This document shows, one piece after another, positions 19,867-28,293 of a stretch of 64,000 nt of DNA. The number at the start of each line of letters is the position of its first letter. Position 1 is the first letter of the stretch. A model generated the notes under the pieces. The model was not told the DNA's origin, searched no databases, and worked only from the letters and a program-made list of their open reading frames with translations. The translations under genes were made by a program, and so were the position numbers. The DNA lies in assembly GCF_049898325.1 (NCBI RefSeq), contig NZ_JAFCXL010000017.1:65460-129459 (forward strand). The letters are read 5' to 3'. Origin of the DNA: JAFCUW01 sp049898325 (GTDB lineage Bacteria; Pseudomonadota; Gammaproteobacteria; Burkholderiales; Burkholderiaceae_D).

Positions 19867-19896
19867 TTGCCAAGCCGCGTCCCTTGTTGCTATAGT
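19867..19896 (+). promoter_or_regulatory. Sigma-70 promoter of the aroG leader
   Basis: TTGCCA (19867-19872), an 18-base spacer and TATAGT (19891-19896). The predicted transcript begins near 19903, about 17 bases before the leader-peptide ATG. Confidence 0.7.
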
Positions 19897-19919
19897 CGTT
19901 CAACGTTTTCGGGACCGCC

Positions 19920-19988
19920 ATGCACGCTGCGCTGTTGTTTACCTGCTTTTTTTACTTTAGCCATTCCAGCCAACAGGCGGTGGAGTAG
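19920..19988 (+). CDS. Phe/Tyr-rich leader peptide of the DAHP synthase attenuator
   Basis: A 22-codon ORF too short for routine gene calling. It begins MHAALL, then FTCFFYF (codons 7-13: four Phe and one Tyr in seven), and ends QQAVE before TAG. A GGGA element lies just upstream. Its promoter is at 19867-19896 and a terminator follows at 20034. The last codons contain GGCGGT (19976-19981), complementary to ACCGCC in the terminator's 5' arm. A ribosome stalled at the Phe/Tyr codons would leave it free to form an antiterminator, while one reaching the stop codon would cover it. This is the logic of the pheA/trp leaders; expression itself is inferred. Confidence 0.75.
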   Translation: MHAALLFTCFFYFSHSSQQAVE

Positions 19989-20033
19989 CGGCAGGTTTTC
20001 GCAGAAGCAAACCGGAACCAGCAGAACTCGATC

Positions 20034-20060
20034 AACCGCCAGCGATGGCGGTTTTTTTTT
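20034..20060 (+). terminator. Attenuator terminator upstream of aroG
   Basis: An 8-bp stem AACCGCCA / TGGCGGTT with a GCGA tetraloop (GNRA type), followed by a T tract to 20060. It lies between the leader peptide and the aroG start, so transcription of aroG must read through it. A second small hairpin at 19994-20013 (GGTTT...AAACC) lies between. Confidence 0.8.
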
Positions 20061-20094
20061 AGCCCGACATTTTTGAACCCGCACGGAGAACAGC

Positions 20095-21153
20095 ATGCAA
20101 CGCACCGACGATTTACGCATCCGCGAAATGAAGGAATTGACGCCACCCTCGCACCTGATCCGCGAGTTTGCCTGCAGCGAGGCGGCCGGCGCCACCGCGG
20201 CCAACGCGCGGGTGGCGCTGCACCGCATCCTGCATGGCCAGGACGACCGCCTGCTGGTGGTGATCGGCCCCTGTTCGATCCACGATCCGAAGGCGGCCAT
20301 GGAGTATGCGCGGCGCCTGGCCGCGGTCCGCCGCGAGCACGCCGGCGACCTCGAAATCGTCATGCGCGTGTACTTCGAAAAGCCGCGCACCACGGTGGGC
20401 TGGAAGGGCCTGATCAACGACCCCTACATGGACAACAGTTTCAGGATCAACGATGGCCTGCGCATGGCGCGCGAACTGCTGCGCGACATCAATGAACTGG
20501 GCCTGCCTGCCGGCACCGAATTTCTTGACGTGATCAGCCCCCAGTACATCGCCGACCTCATCAGCTGGGGCGCGATCGGCGCCCGTACCACCGAGTCGCA
20601 GGTGCACCGCGAACTGGCGTCCGGCCTGTCGTGCCCGGTCGGCTTCAAGAACGGTACCGACGGCAACATCAAGATCGCCGTCGAGGCCATCAAGGCGGCC
20701 TCGCAGCCGCACCACTTCCTCTCCGTCACCAAGGGCGGCCATTCGGCCATCGTGTCGACCAATGGCAACGAGGATTGCCACATCATCCTGCGCGGTGGCA
20801 AGACGCCCAATTACGACGCCGACAGCGTCGACGATGCCTGCCGCCAGATGGCCCTGCAAGGCCTGGCGGCACGCCTGATGATTGACGCCTCCCACGCCAA
20901 CAGCGCGAAAAAGCCGGAAAACCAGGTGCCCGTGTGCGCCGACATCGCCGGCCAGGTGGCGGCCGGTTCCGACCGCATCATCGGCGTGATGGTCGAATCG
21001 AACCTGGTGGCGGGGCGCCAGGACCTGGTGCCGGGCAAGGAGCTCGTCTATGGCCAGTCCGTCACCGACGGCTGCATCGACTGGGACAGCAGCTTGCAGG
21101 TGCTCGACACGCTCGCCGCCGCGGTGCGCCAGCGCCGCGTGCGCCACGAATAA
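20095..21153 (+). CDS. aroG: 3-deoxy-7-phosphoheptulonate (DAHP) synthase, class I
   Basis: Condenses phosphoenolpyruvate with erythrose 4-phosphate, the first committed step to chorismate and the aromatic amino acids. The 352-residue protein matches the E. coli AroF/G/H family. Visible motifs include LLVVIGPCSIHDPKAAMEYA, MRVYFEKPRTTVGWKGL, SHHFL-type SVTKGGHSAIVSTNGN and IDASHANSAKKPENQ. GGAG precedes ATG 20095. The leader peptide upstream encodes Phe and Tyr but no Trp, which fits a Phe- or Tyr-regulated isoenzyme; the symbol aroG is used in that generic sense. Monocistronic, ended by a strong terminator. Confidence 0.95.
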   Translation: MQRTDDLRIREMKELTPPSHLIREFACSEAAGATAANARVALHRILHGQDDRLLVVIGPCSIHDPKAAMEYARRLAAVRREHAGDLEIVMRVYFEKPRTTVGWKGLINDPYMDNSFRINDGLRMARELLRDINELGLPAGTEFLDVISPQYIADLISWGAIGARTTESQVHRELASGLSCPVGFKNGTDGNIKIAVEAIKAASQPHHFLSVTKGGHSAIVSTNGNEDCHIILRGGKTPNYDADSVDDACRQMALQGLAARLMIDASHANSAKKPENQVPVCADIAGQVAAGSDRIIGVMVESNLVAGRQDLVPGKELVYGQSVTDGCIDWDSSLQVLDTLAAAVRQRRVRHE

Positions 21154-21173
21154 ACGCCCCGCGGTGCGGGCAT

Positions 21174-21207
21174 AAAAAAAGGGCGCTGATTTCTCAGCGC
21201 CCTTTTT
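21174..21207. terminator. Bidirectional intrinsic terminator
   Basis: GGGCGCTGA / TCAGCGCCC (loop TTTC), with seven A before and five T after. It separates convergent aroG and the receptor gene that ends at 21254. Confidence 0.92.
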
Positions 21208-21253
21208 ACGTTGGAACCGGCCCGCTTCGATACCAGCGGGCCAGCCTTACGTC

Positions 21254-24040
21254 TTAGAACGAGTAACGTGCACCGGCCTTGAAGTAGCGGCCGATGGCGC
21301 CGGAAGCGTCCATCGGGTTGTAGCTCATGCCGCCGTAGGTCAATGGATCGAGTGGTGCGATCTTGTCGAACAGGTTGCTGACCGAACCGAACAGTTGAAT
21401 GTTCTTGCTCAGGTTGTAGCGTGCCGACAGGTCGACCGTGGTGAACGATGCCAGTTTGCAACCGTTTGGTGCAGGGGTGCCGTTGGCAAAGGTCGAAGCG
21501 CACAGGTCGCCTTCAAACAGGACGTTCTTGATGTCCGAACGGTAGTTGGCGCTGGCCGTTACGTTCAGGGCATTCCAGTCCCAGCCAGCAACCAGGCTGA
21601 TCTTGTCTTTTGGCGTACCGGCGCAGTTCGAGGTATCGCAGTTGCCGTGGGTGCCGGCGAACTGGTACTTGACGGTGGCCGACTCAGCACGCATCCACGA
21701 CGCGATGTGGGTCCAGGTCAGACCGACCGTGCCACGACCGTAGGTGCCCAGGCCGAAGCGCTGCTTGACGTCCAGATCGACACCCTTGATCTCGGTGTAG
21801 CTCGAGTTGCGGTATGGCGCTTTGGAGATCAGCAAGGTACCCGTGTTCGGGATGGCGATACCGTTTGTACCGATCAGGTTGTTATCCGAACGCACGGCGG
21901 TCGGCAGGGCCGCCGCTTCGCTGTACGGCAGCGGGTTGATCTCGTTGCTGCGCTTGATCTTCCAGGCGTCCAGCGACAGGCTGGTGTTGTTCAGTGGATC
22001 CCACACCAGGCCCAGGGTGGCGCCTTTCGATTTTTCCGGGCTCAGGTTCGGGTTACCGACCTTGACGGCGGCGATCGAAGCGGAGCAATCGTTGGTGCTG
22101 GCGCCGGCGGCAGGTACACCACCTGGGCAGCGGATCGGGTCACGCGCGGTGGCGGTACCGGTCGATTGCGATTCGACACCTGCTTCGGCAGGGCCCGGTG
22201 CACGGAAACCTTCCGAGTAGGTGCCGCGCAGCGCGAAGGTGCGCACCGGGGTCCACTTGGCGCCCAGTTTCGGGGTGGTGGCCGAGAAATTGGCGTACTT
22301 GTCGTAACGGGCGGCGGCGGACAGTTCGACCGTTTTCAGGATCGGTGCTGCCAGTTCGACGAACACGGCCGACACGTTGGTGTCGCCCTTGGCGGCCACG
22401 TACGACGAGTTGATGCTGCCGTCGATGGTGCCCGACAACGATGGGTTGTCGAGTTTTTCACGGCGGTGTTCCGCGCCCACTGCAACGCCGAGGGCGCCGC
22501 CTGGCAGCTGGAACCACTCGCGCGATGCCTTGAAGTCGACGATGTCGAGCTTGGTCGTCGAGTGCGAGGTCGCCGTCGTCACCATCGCTGCGTACAGCGA
22601 AGCTGGGTTCTTGCCAGCCTGGGTGCCCAGGTAGTACGGGAAGTACGGGCTGGCCGAGTTGCCCAGCGCTGCCGCGACCACGTTCATGTTGAGCATGTTG
22701 CTGTAAGCAAGATCGAGGGTCGATTGCGAGTGCACATAGCCGGCATCGAAGTCCCAGCCGAATTTGTTGCCTTTGACGCCAACGACGAAGCGGCTGAAGG
22801 CGTTGTCGGCCGAACGGGTGCTTGGGCCCACGTCAAATGCCGAGTAACGCACGCGCACTGGCACGCCGTACGGGTTCTGCGGGTGATTGGCGGCCAGCAC
22901 GATGGTGGTGCCGGCGCCCGAACCGAAGTTCTTCACACCGGTCGGGTAGGTGGCGTTCGGCGGGAAGGCGATGGTCGGGGTGATCGACGGCGGGGTCAGC
23001 GTGAAGGCGGTGTCGCGCTTCGAGTAGCCGGCTTCGGCGTAGACCTGCAGGTCGCTGTTGATGATCTTGGTGCCGCGGGCGTACAGATTGCCGCCGTTGA
23101 TTTGCGGCTGCATCGAGCGGAACTGGTCAGCGTGCCATACGCAGCCATTGGCCGGGACGGGCTGTACCGAGGTCGAGAAAGTGCCGCAACCTGGCAGGTA
23201 TTCGTAGACGTTGGTGAGCGGATTGCGGATCGCACCGGTCGGGGTCGCACCAGCGACGCCGCTGCGGATGTCGCCGGCGGCGAACTGGGTGGCCAGCGGG
23301 TAGCCGTACGGGCGCAGGTCGCCAGCGCCGATCCAGGCGCGACCGGCGCGGTCCTTGTTCAGCGTTTCATTGTTCTGGTACAGCTCGGCGTTGATCAGGA
23401 CGTTGTAGCCGTCGTTGTCCAGGTCGCCCTTGCCCCAGGTCACGGAGGCTTTGCTCATTTCGCCGTCGCGATAGCGCGATTCGCCCAGTTCGACCTTGGC
23501 AGTCAGACCCTGGTAGTTCTTTTTCAGGATGATGTTGACCACGCCGGCGATGGCGTCAGCGCCGTAGGTGGCCGAAGCGCCATCCTTGAGGATCTCGATG
23601 CGTTCGACCGCTTCCATTGGCACCGTCGACAGATCGGTGAAGCTTTTCTGGCCGTCATCGGCGCGGGCGAACGGTGCCATGCGGCGGCCGTTGAGCAGCA
23701 CCAGCGTCGACGTGGCACCGAGGCCGCGCAGCGAAATGGCGGTCGAACCGGCGGCGAAACCATTGCCGAAGCCGGTAGGCAGCGAACCGGCGCCGTCGGC
23801 GGTCAGGGTTTGCAGGTACTCGGCAACCGTGCCCTTGCCCGATTTGGCCAGGTCAGCGGCGGTAACCACTTGCACCGGCGAGGCGGTCTCGGCGCTCGCG
23901 CGCTTGATGCTCGAACCGGTGATTTCGACGCGCTGGATTGGCGCGGCGGAAACGGCTTCTTGCGCCATGGCAGGCTGGGCCAGGGCGATTGCCGCCAGGG
24001 CCAGCGATACCGCTTGGGCGACGGCTGTCTTTTTGTACAT
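21254..24040 (-). CDS. TonB-dependent outer-membrane receptor
   Basis: A 928-residue outer-membrane transporter. The signal peptide is about residues 1-26 (MYKKTAVAQ start, cleavage near PAMAQ). The plug carries GSSIKRASAETASPVQVVT, SLRGLGATSTLVLLNGRR and VERIEILKDGASATYGADA. The barrel ends FKAGARYSF. It is closely similar in layout to the receptor at 16771, including the C-terminal FDKIAPLDPLTYG segment (FDKVAPLDPLTYG there), so the two are probably paralogues. It is divergent from a peptide-type ABC transporter across a 562-base region. That is suggestive of a shared substrate, but not proof. Confidence 0.94.
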   Translation of the reverse strand: MYKKTAVAQAVSLALAAIALAQPAMAQEAVSAAPIQRVEITGSSIKRASAETASPVQVVTAADLAKSGKGTVAEYLQTLTADGAGSLPTGFGNGFAAGSTAISLRGLGATSTLVLLNGRRMAPFARADDGQKSFTDLSTVPMEAVERIEILKDGASATYGADAIAGVVNIILKKNYQGLTAKVELGESRYRDGEMSKASVTWGKGDLDNDGYNVLINAELYQNNETLNKDRAGRAWIGAGDLRPYGYPLATQFAAGDIRSGVAGATPTGAIRNPLTNVYEYLPGCGTFSTSVQPVPANGCVWHADQFRSMQPQINGGNLYARGTKIINSDLQVYAEAGYSKRDTAFTLTPPSITPTIAFPPNATYPTGVKNFGSGAGTTIVLAANHPQNPYGVPVRVRYSAFDVGPSTRSADNAFSRFVVGVKGNKFGWDFDAGYVHSQSTLDLAYSNMLNMNVVAAALGNSASPYFPYYLGTQAGKNPASLYAAMVTTATSHSTTKLDIVDFKASREWFQLPGGALGVAVGAEHRREKLDNPSLSGTIDGSINSSYVAAKGDTNVSAVFVELAAPILKTVELSAAARYDKYANFSATTPKLGAKWTPVRTFALRGTYSEGFRAPGPAEAGVESQSTGTATARDPIRCPGGVPAAGASTNDCSASIAAVKVGNPNLSPEKSKGATLGLVWDPLNNTSLSLDAWKIKRSNEINPLPYSEAAALPTAVRSDNNLIGTNGIAIPNTGTLLISKAPYRNSSYTEIKGVDLDVKQRFGLGTYGRGTVGLTWTHIASWMRAESATVKYQFAGTHGNCDTSNCAGTPKDKISLVAGWDWNALNVTASANYRSDIKNVLFEGDLCASTFANGTPAPNGCKLASFTTVDLSARYNLSKNIQLFGSVSNLFDKIAPLDPLTYGGMSYNPMDASGAIGRYFKAGARYSF

Positions 24041-24602
24041 GGTAACTCCAGTAAATACGTGATTGAAAACGGTGGCCGCGGCGCATGCATATGCGCCTTG
24101 CAGATTAAAACCGAGAAAAACTTACTCGGTTCGGCCCGCAAACGCAGCAGATCGATCGCTATGCGTGAAATTTTTCGATGAAACAGATTTTCAGGCGCTG
24201 TCATCTGACCACCGGCTTGGGGGGGTGTCAATCCCGCGCCTTTTGCATTTTTGTGGCGATACAACACATTCGCATCCCCGTAGTGTTGGATTGGTCGTAA
24301 TTGACGCGGTGTAAGATTCAGTAAAAAGCTGCTAAGTCTGTGTAAAGAAAGGTAAAAATCCTGCAACTGGCTTGTATTTTTGACCTTTTTTGGCCGTGGC
24401 AAAATTCATACATATCAAAAATAATTATTTCTTTGGCGTGCGCCGGGATCCAGTGTGCGGTCGCCGATTTGTTGTAACCAAACAACAGAAGGGGGCGCGG
24501 CGACTGCCATGGATGTGCCAACGGCGGCCCTGAAATGCGCTATCGTTACGCCTTTTCCACGGCCCCGGCCGTTCATCGACGCCTTCAGCCCGGACTTCAA
24601 TC
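24041..24602. other. Divergent intergenic region, receptor/ABC transporter
   Basis: No gene seen. Bases 24180-24470 are noticeably AT-rich, with several T and A tracts, as expected for back-to-back promoters. I could not pick a single convincing -35/-10 pair or dyad. The stretch 24500-24602, next to the permease start, returns to normal GC. Confidence 0.5.
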
Positions 24603-25541
24603 ATGCTTGCCTACATAGTGCGTCGCCTGTGGCAGATGCTGCCCACGATGGCCGGGGTGGTGCTGCTGGTGTTTGTCCTGTTTAACTGGGTGGGCGGCGA
24701 TCCCGCCTATCTGCTGGCCGGCAAGATGTCCTCGGCCGAACAGATCGCCAATATCCGCCGGCAACTGGGGGTCGACCAACCCGTCTGGGTGCAACTGGGG
24801 ATCTTTGTCCGGCAAATCGTCGCCTTCGATTTCGGCAACGCCTGGAGCACGGGCGAGCCGGTCGGCCAGATCATCCTCAGCCGACTGGGGCCGTCGCTGA
24901 CGGTGCTGGTGCCGCTGACCATCCTCGAGACCCTCATCGCGGTGGCGCTGGCGCTGGCCATCGCCTTCGTGCGCGGCTCGCTGCTCGATCGCACGGTGAT
25001 GGTCGCTTGTACCGTTGGCATGTCGATCTCGATCCTGGTCTACATTTGCGTGCTGCAATACGTGCTGGCTTACCAGCTCGGCTGGTTTCCCGTGCAGGGC
25101 TGGGGCACGGGGCTGGGCGAGAACCTGCTCCATTACGCCGCCTTGCCGATCCTGATCGGGCTGGCCGTGTCGATCGCCCCCACCTTGCGCCTGTACCGCA
25201 GTTTCGTGCTCGACGAAGCGGGCCAGGACTACGTGCGCACGGCGCGCGCCAAGGGCCTGGGCGAACGCCGCATCCTGTGGGTGCATGTGCTGCGCAATGC
25301 CGCCATCCCCATCATTACCCACGTCATGGCGAACTTGCCGGCGCTGCTGATCGGCGCCTTCCTGCTCGAGCGCTTTTTTGGCATTCCCGGTATCGGCCGC
25401 GAAGTCATCCTGGCCGTTGAGCGCAGCGATTTTCCTGTCATCAAGGCGATCACCGTCTACGTCGCCGCCGCCACCATGCTGTTCAACCTGCTCACCGACC
25501 TGCTGTACCAGGCGGTCGATCCGCGCGTGCAGTTGCAATGA
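24603..25541 (+). CDS. ABC transporter permease, dipeptide/oligopeptide type (DppB/OppB family)
   Basis: Inner-membrane subunit of a peptide/nickel-type importer. The 312-residue protein starts MLAYIVRRLWQMLPTMAGVV, a typical first helix of this family, and has about six transmembrane segments. The cytoplasmic EAA-like loop (DYVRTARAKGLGERRILW, near residue 209) docks on the ATPase. The family-typical AFLLERFFGIPGIGRE follows. It overlaps the next gene by four bases (ATGA), so translation is coupled. The pairing with a fused double ATPase resembles the yejBEF arrangement, although no yejA-like binding protein is present. Confidence 0.93.
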   Translation: MLAYIVRRLWQMLPTMAGVVLLVFVLFNWVGGDPAYLLAGKMSSAEQIANIRRQLGVDQPVWVQLGIFVRQIVAFDFGNAWSTGEPVGQIILSRLGPSLTVLVPLTILETLIAVALALAIAFVRGSLLDRTVMVACTVGMSISILVYICVLQYVLAYQLGWFPVQGWGTGLGENLLHYAALPILIGLAVSIAPTLRLYRSFVLDEAGQDYVRTARAKGLGERRILWVHVLRNAAIPIITHVMANLPALLIGAFLLERFFGIPGIGREVILAVERSDFPVIKAITVYVAAATMLFNLLTDLLYQAVDPRVQLQ

Positions 25542-26563
25542 CGGACGCCCCTGCACGTGGTGCCGGCGCCTCGGCCGGCCTGTGGACGCTGGCCTGGCGC
25601 CGCCTGCGCGCCGACCGCCTGGCGATGGCCGCGCTGGCCGTGCTGGCCGCCTTCGCCGTGCTGCTGTCGCTGGCGGCGGCGGGGCTGGTGGCCGCCGACT
25701 GGGAGACCGAGGCGGGCGTGAGCTATGCGCCGCCGTCCTTCCTGGGCGCCGGTGGCAGCGCTCCCGCCGCCGCCGCCCAGGTCCAGGCGCCACTGGCCGA
25801 GAACCCCTTCGACCCCCTGCAAGCGGACATCGCGGCGATTCGCGCGCAGGGCGGGGCGGGTGCAGCGGCGGTGGCCGCGCGCCGTGCCAGCTTGCCGTTC
25901 GGCGCCGACAAGTGGGGCCACGATATCGTCAAGAAAACCATCAAGGGCGGGCAGACCTCGGTCGTCGTCGGCCTGGTCGCGGCCTTGCTGGCGGTGGGGC
26001 TGGGCACCCTGTTCGGCGCCCTGGCCGGCTTTTACGGGGGCGTGGTGGATGACCTGTTCAACTGGTTCTACAGCATTTTTACGGCGATCCCCTCGATCCT
26101 GATGATCCTGACGGTGGCGGCGGTGCTGCAGCACAAGGGCGTCGGCACCATCGTGCTGATCCTGGGCCTGACCGGGTGGACGGGGCCGTTCCGCCTGATG
26201 CGCGCCGAATACATGAAACACAAGGTGCGCGAATACGTCATGGCTGCCGATGCCATCGGCGCCTCCGACTGGCGCAAGATGTTCGCGCATATTTTCCCCA
26301 ACGTCAGCCACGTGGCGCTGGTGCAGCTGTCAATCCTGGTGGTCGGCTTCATCAAGGCCGAGGTGATCCTGTCCTTCCTGGGCTTCGGCGTGCCGGTCGG
26401 CACCGTGTCCTGGGGCAGCATGCTCAATGAAGCGCAGACCGAACTCATTCTGGGCAAGTGGTGGCAACTGGCGGCCGCCGCCACCGCCATGGCGCTGCTG
26501 GTGACGGCGTTTTCCCTGCTCACCGACGCCTTGCGCGACGCCCTCGATCCGAAACTCAAATGA
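25538..26563 (+). CDS. ABC transporter permease, DppC/OppC family
   Basis: Second permease of the same importer; 341 residues. The first helix is at about 23-48. A periplasmic insertion rich in Ala follows (about residues 50-125, including ADKWGHDIVKKTIKGGQTS), then a five-helix binding-protein-dependent transport domain. The EAA loop EYVMAADAIGASDWRKMFAH is near residue 231 and ILSFLGFGVPVGTVSWGSML follows. The long insertion is like YejE, which has the same overall length. Start and stop codons overlap both neighbours by four bases, a tight operon. Confidence 0.92.
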   Translation: MTDAPARGAGASAGLWTLAWRRLRADRLAMAALAVLAAFAVLLSLAAAGLVAADWETEAGVSYAPPSFLGAGGSAPAAAAQVQAPLAENPFDPLQADIAAIRAQGGAGAAAVAARRASLPFGADKWGHDIVKKTIKGGQTSVVVGLVAALLAVGLGTLFGALAGFYGGVVDDLFNWFYSIFTAIPSILMILTVAAVLQHKGVGTIVLILGLTGWTGPFRLMRAEYMKHKVREYVMAADAIGASDWRKMFAHIFPNVSHVALVQLSILVVGFIKAEVILSFLGFGVPVGTVSWGSMLNEAQTELILGKWWQLAAAATAMALLVTAFSLLTDALRDALDPKLK

Positions 26564-28260
26564 CGCCCGCCGACCCTTCCATGCTGTTACAGGTGCGCAA
26601 CTTGCGCGTGCGCTTTCGTGTCGACAAGTTTTCCAGCGTCGAGGCCGTCAAGGGGATTTCCTTCGATGTGCCCCGCAACGCCACCGTGGCGCTGGTGGGC
26701 GAGTCTGGCAGCGGCAAGTCGGTCAGCTCGATGGCCGTGATGGGCCTGCTCGACCCCGCCATCGCCAGTGTCGACCCGGCCAGCAGCATCGTGTTCGACG
26801 GGCGCGAGTTGCTCGGCTTGCCGCTGGCCCAGCGGCGGCGCCTGTGCGGCAAGGACATCGCCATGATTTTTCAGGAGCCGATGTCGTCCCTCAATCCCGT
26901 CTTCACGGTCGGCTTTCAGATCGGCGAAGTGCTGCGCCTGCACTTGGCGATGGGGCGCCGGCAGGCGCGCGCGCGCACCATCGACCTGCTGCGCGAAGTG
27001 GGCATTCCCGATCCCGAGCGCAAGATCGACGCCTACCCCAGCCAGATGTCGGGCGGCCAGCAGCAGCGCGTGATGATCGCCATGGCGATTGCCTGCGAAC
27101 CGAAGCTGCTCATTGCCGACGAACCGACCACGGCGCTCGACGTGACGATCCAGCAGCAGATCGTCGAACTGCTGGCGGCGCTGCAGCGGCGCCGCAACAT
27201 GGCGGTGCTGTTCATCACCCACGACCTGGCGCTGGTGGGAGAGATGGCCGACCAGGTCATCGTGATGCGCCACGGCGAGGTGCGCGAAAGGGGGGCGGTG
27301 CAGCAGATTTTCCAGCAGCCGGCCGACCCCTACACGCGCGCGCTGCTGCTGTGCCGGCCGAAGCTGGACCAGCGGCCGCTGCGCCTGCCCGTGATCGATG
27401 AGGTGCTCGCCGGCGGTGGCGCCGGCGCCGCGGCGGCCCCGGCGCCCCAGCGCCAACGGGGCAGCAGCCCCCTCGACGTGCCCTTGCTGGTGGTCGAGGG
27501 CTTGTCGAAAAGTTTTTACAGCCGCGCCGGCTGGTTCGGCAAGCGCGAGTTCAAGGCGGTCGAGAACGTCTCATTCACGCTCGCCAGGGGCAAGACGCTG
27601 GGCGTGGTGGGCGAATCGGGCTCTGGCAAAAGCACCGTCGGCCTGACCTTGCTGCGCCTGCACCGGGCCAGCGCGGGCAGCGCCCATTTCGAGGGGCGCG
27701 ACCTGTTCGCCATGACGGACGCCCAGTTCCTGCCGTACAAACGGCGTATCCAGATTATCTTCCAGAATCCCTACGCCTCGCTCAACCCTCGCTTCACGGT
27801 CGGCCAGATCCTGCTCGAGCCCATGCGCATCCACCGCATCGGCGCCAGCGACGGCGAACGGCTGGCGATGGCCGAAGCGCTGCTGCGCCGGGTCGGCTTG
27901 CCCACCGCGGCGCTGCAGCGCTATCCGCACGAGTTTTCCGGCGGCCAGCGCCAGCGCATTGCGATTGCCCGCTGCCTGACGATGCAGCCGGAAATTCTCG
28001 TCTGCGATGAATCGGTGTCGGCGCTCGACGTGTCGGTGCAGGCCCAGGTGCTCAATCTGCTGCAGGATCTGCAGGATGAATTTGGCCTGAGCTACGTGTT
28101 CATCTCGCACGATCTGGCGGTGGTGAAGTACATCGCCGACCAGGTGATGGTGATGCACCACGGTCACGTGGTCGAACTGGCCGATTCGGACGTGCTGTAC
28201 CGCGACCCCCGGCACGCCTACACAAAAACCTTGCTCAGTGCCATTCCGAAGGGGGCGTGA
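26560..28260 (+). CDS. ABC transporter ATP-binding protein, fused double ATPase (DppD-DppF/YejF type)
   Basis: Energises the two permeases upstream. The 566-residue chain has two complete nucleotide-binding domains. The first has Walker A GESGSGKSVSSM (about residue 46), signature SGGQQQRV and Walker B LLIADEPTT. The second has Walker A GESGSGKSTVGL (about residue 350), signature SGGQRQRI and Walker B ILVCDESVS. Both are followed by the oligopeptide C-terminal motif (DPYTRALL, DPRHAYTKTLL). A Gly/Ala/Pro linker joins the halves near residues 285-305. The start ATG 26560 overlaps the permease stop (ATGA). No substrate-binding protein gene follows; a DedA-like gene begins 34 bases downstream. 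Confidence 0.94.
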   Translation: MTPADPSMLLQVRNLRVRFRVDKFSSVEAVKGISFDVPRNATVALVGESGSGKSVSSMAVMGLLDPAIASVDPASSIVFDGRELLGLPLAQRRRLCGKDIAMIFQEPMSSLNPVFTVGFQIGEVLRLHLAMGRRQARARTIDLLREVGIPDPERKIDAYPSQMSGGQQQRVMIAMAIACEPKLLIADEPTTALDVTIQQQIVELLAALQRRRNMAVLFITHDLALVGEMADQVIVMRHGEVRERGAVQQIFQQPADPYTRALLLCRPKLDQRPLRLPVIDEVLAGGGAGAAAAPAPQRQRGSSPLDVPLLVVEGLSKSFYSRAGWFGKREFKAVENVSFTLARGKTLGVVGESGSGKSTVGLTLLRLHRASAGSAHFEGRDLFAMTDAQFLPYKRRIQIIFQNPYASLNPRFTVGQILLEPMRIHRIGASDGERLAMAEALLRRVGLPTAALQRYPHEFSGGQRQRIAIARCLTMQPEILVCDESVSALDVSVQAQVLNLLQDLQDEFGLSYVFISHDLAVVKYIADQVMVMHHGHVVELADSDVLYRDPRHAYTKTLLSAIPKGA

Positions 28261-28293
28261 GCCGCCGCCGGCAAATTCCGCTACCATCTGCCC

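Noticed and set aside
21395..24181. 928-codon plus-strand frame opposite the third TonB receptor
   Set aside because: Antisense shadow; no signal sequence or domain, while the minus-strand protein is clearly a receptor.
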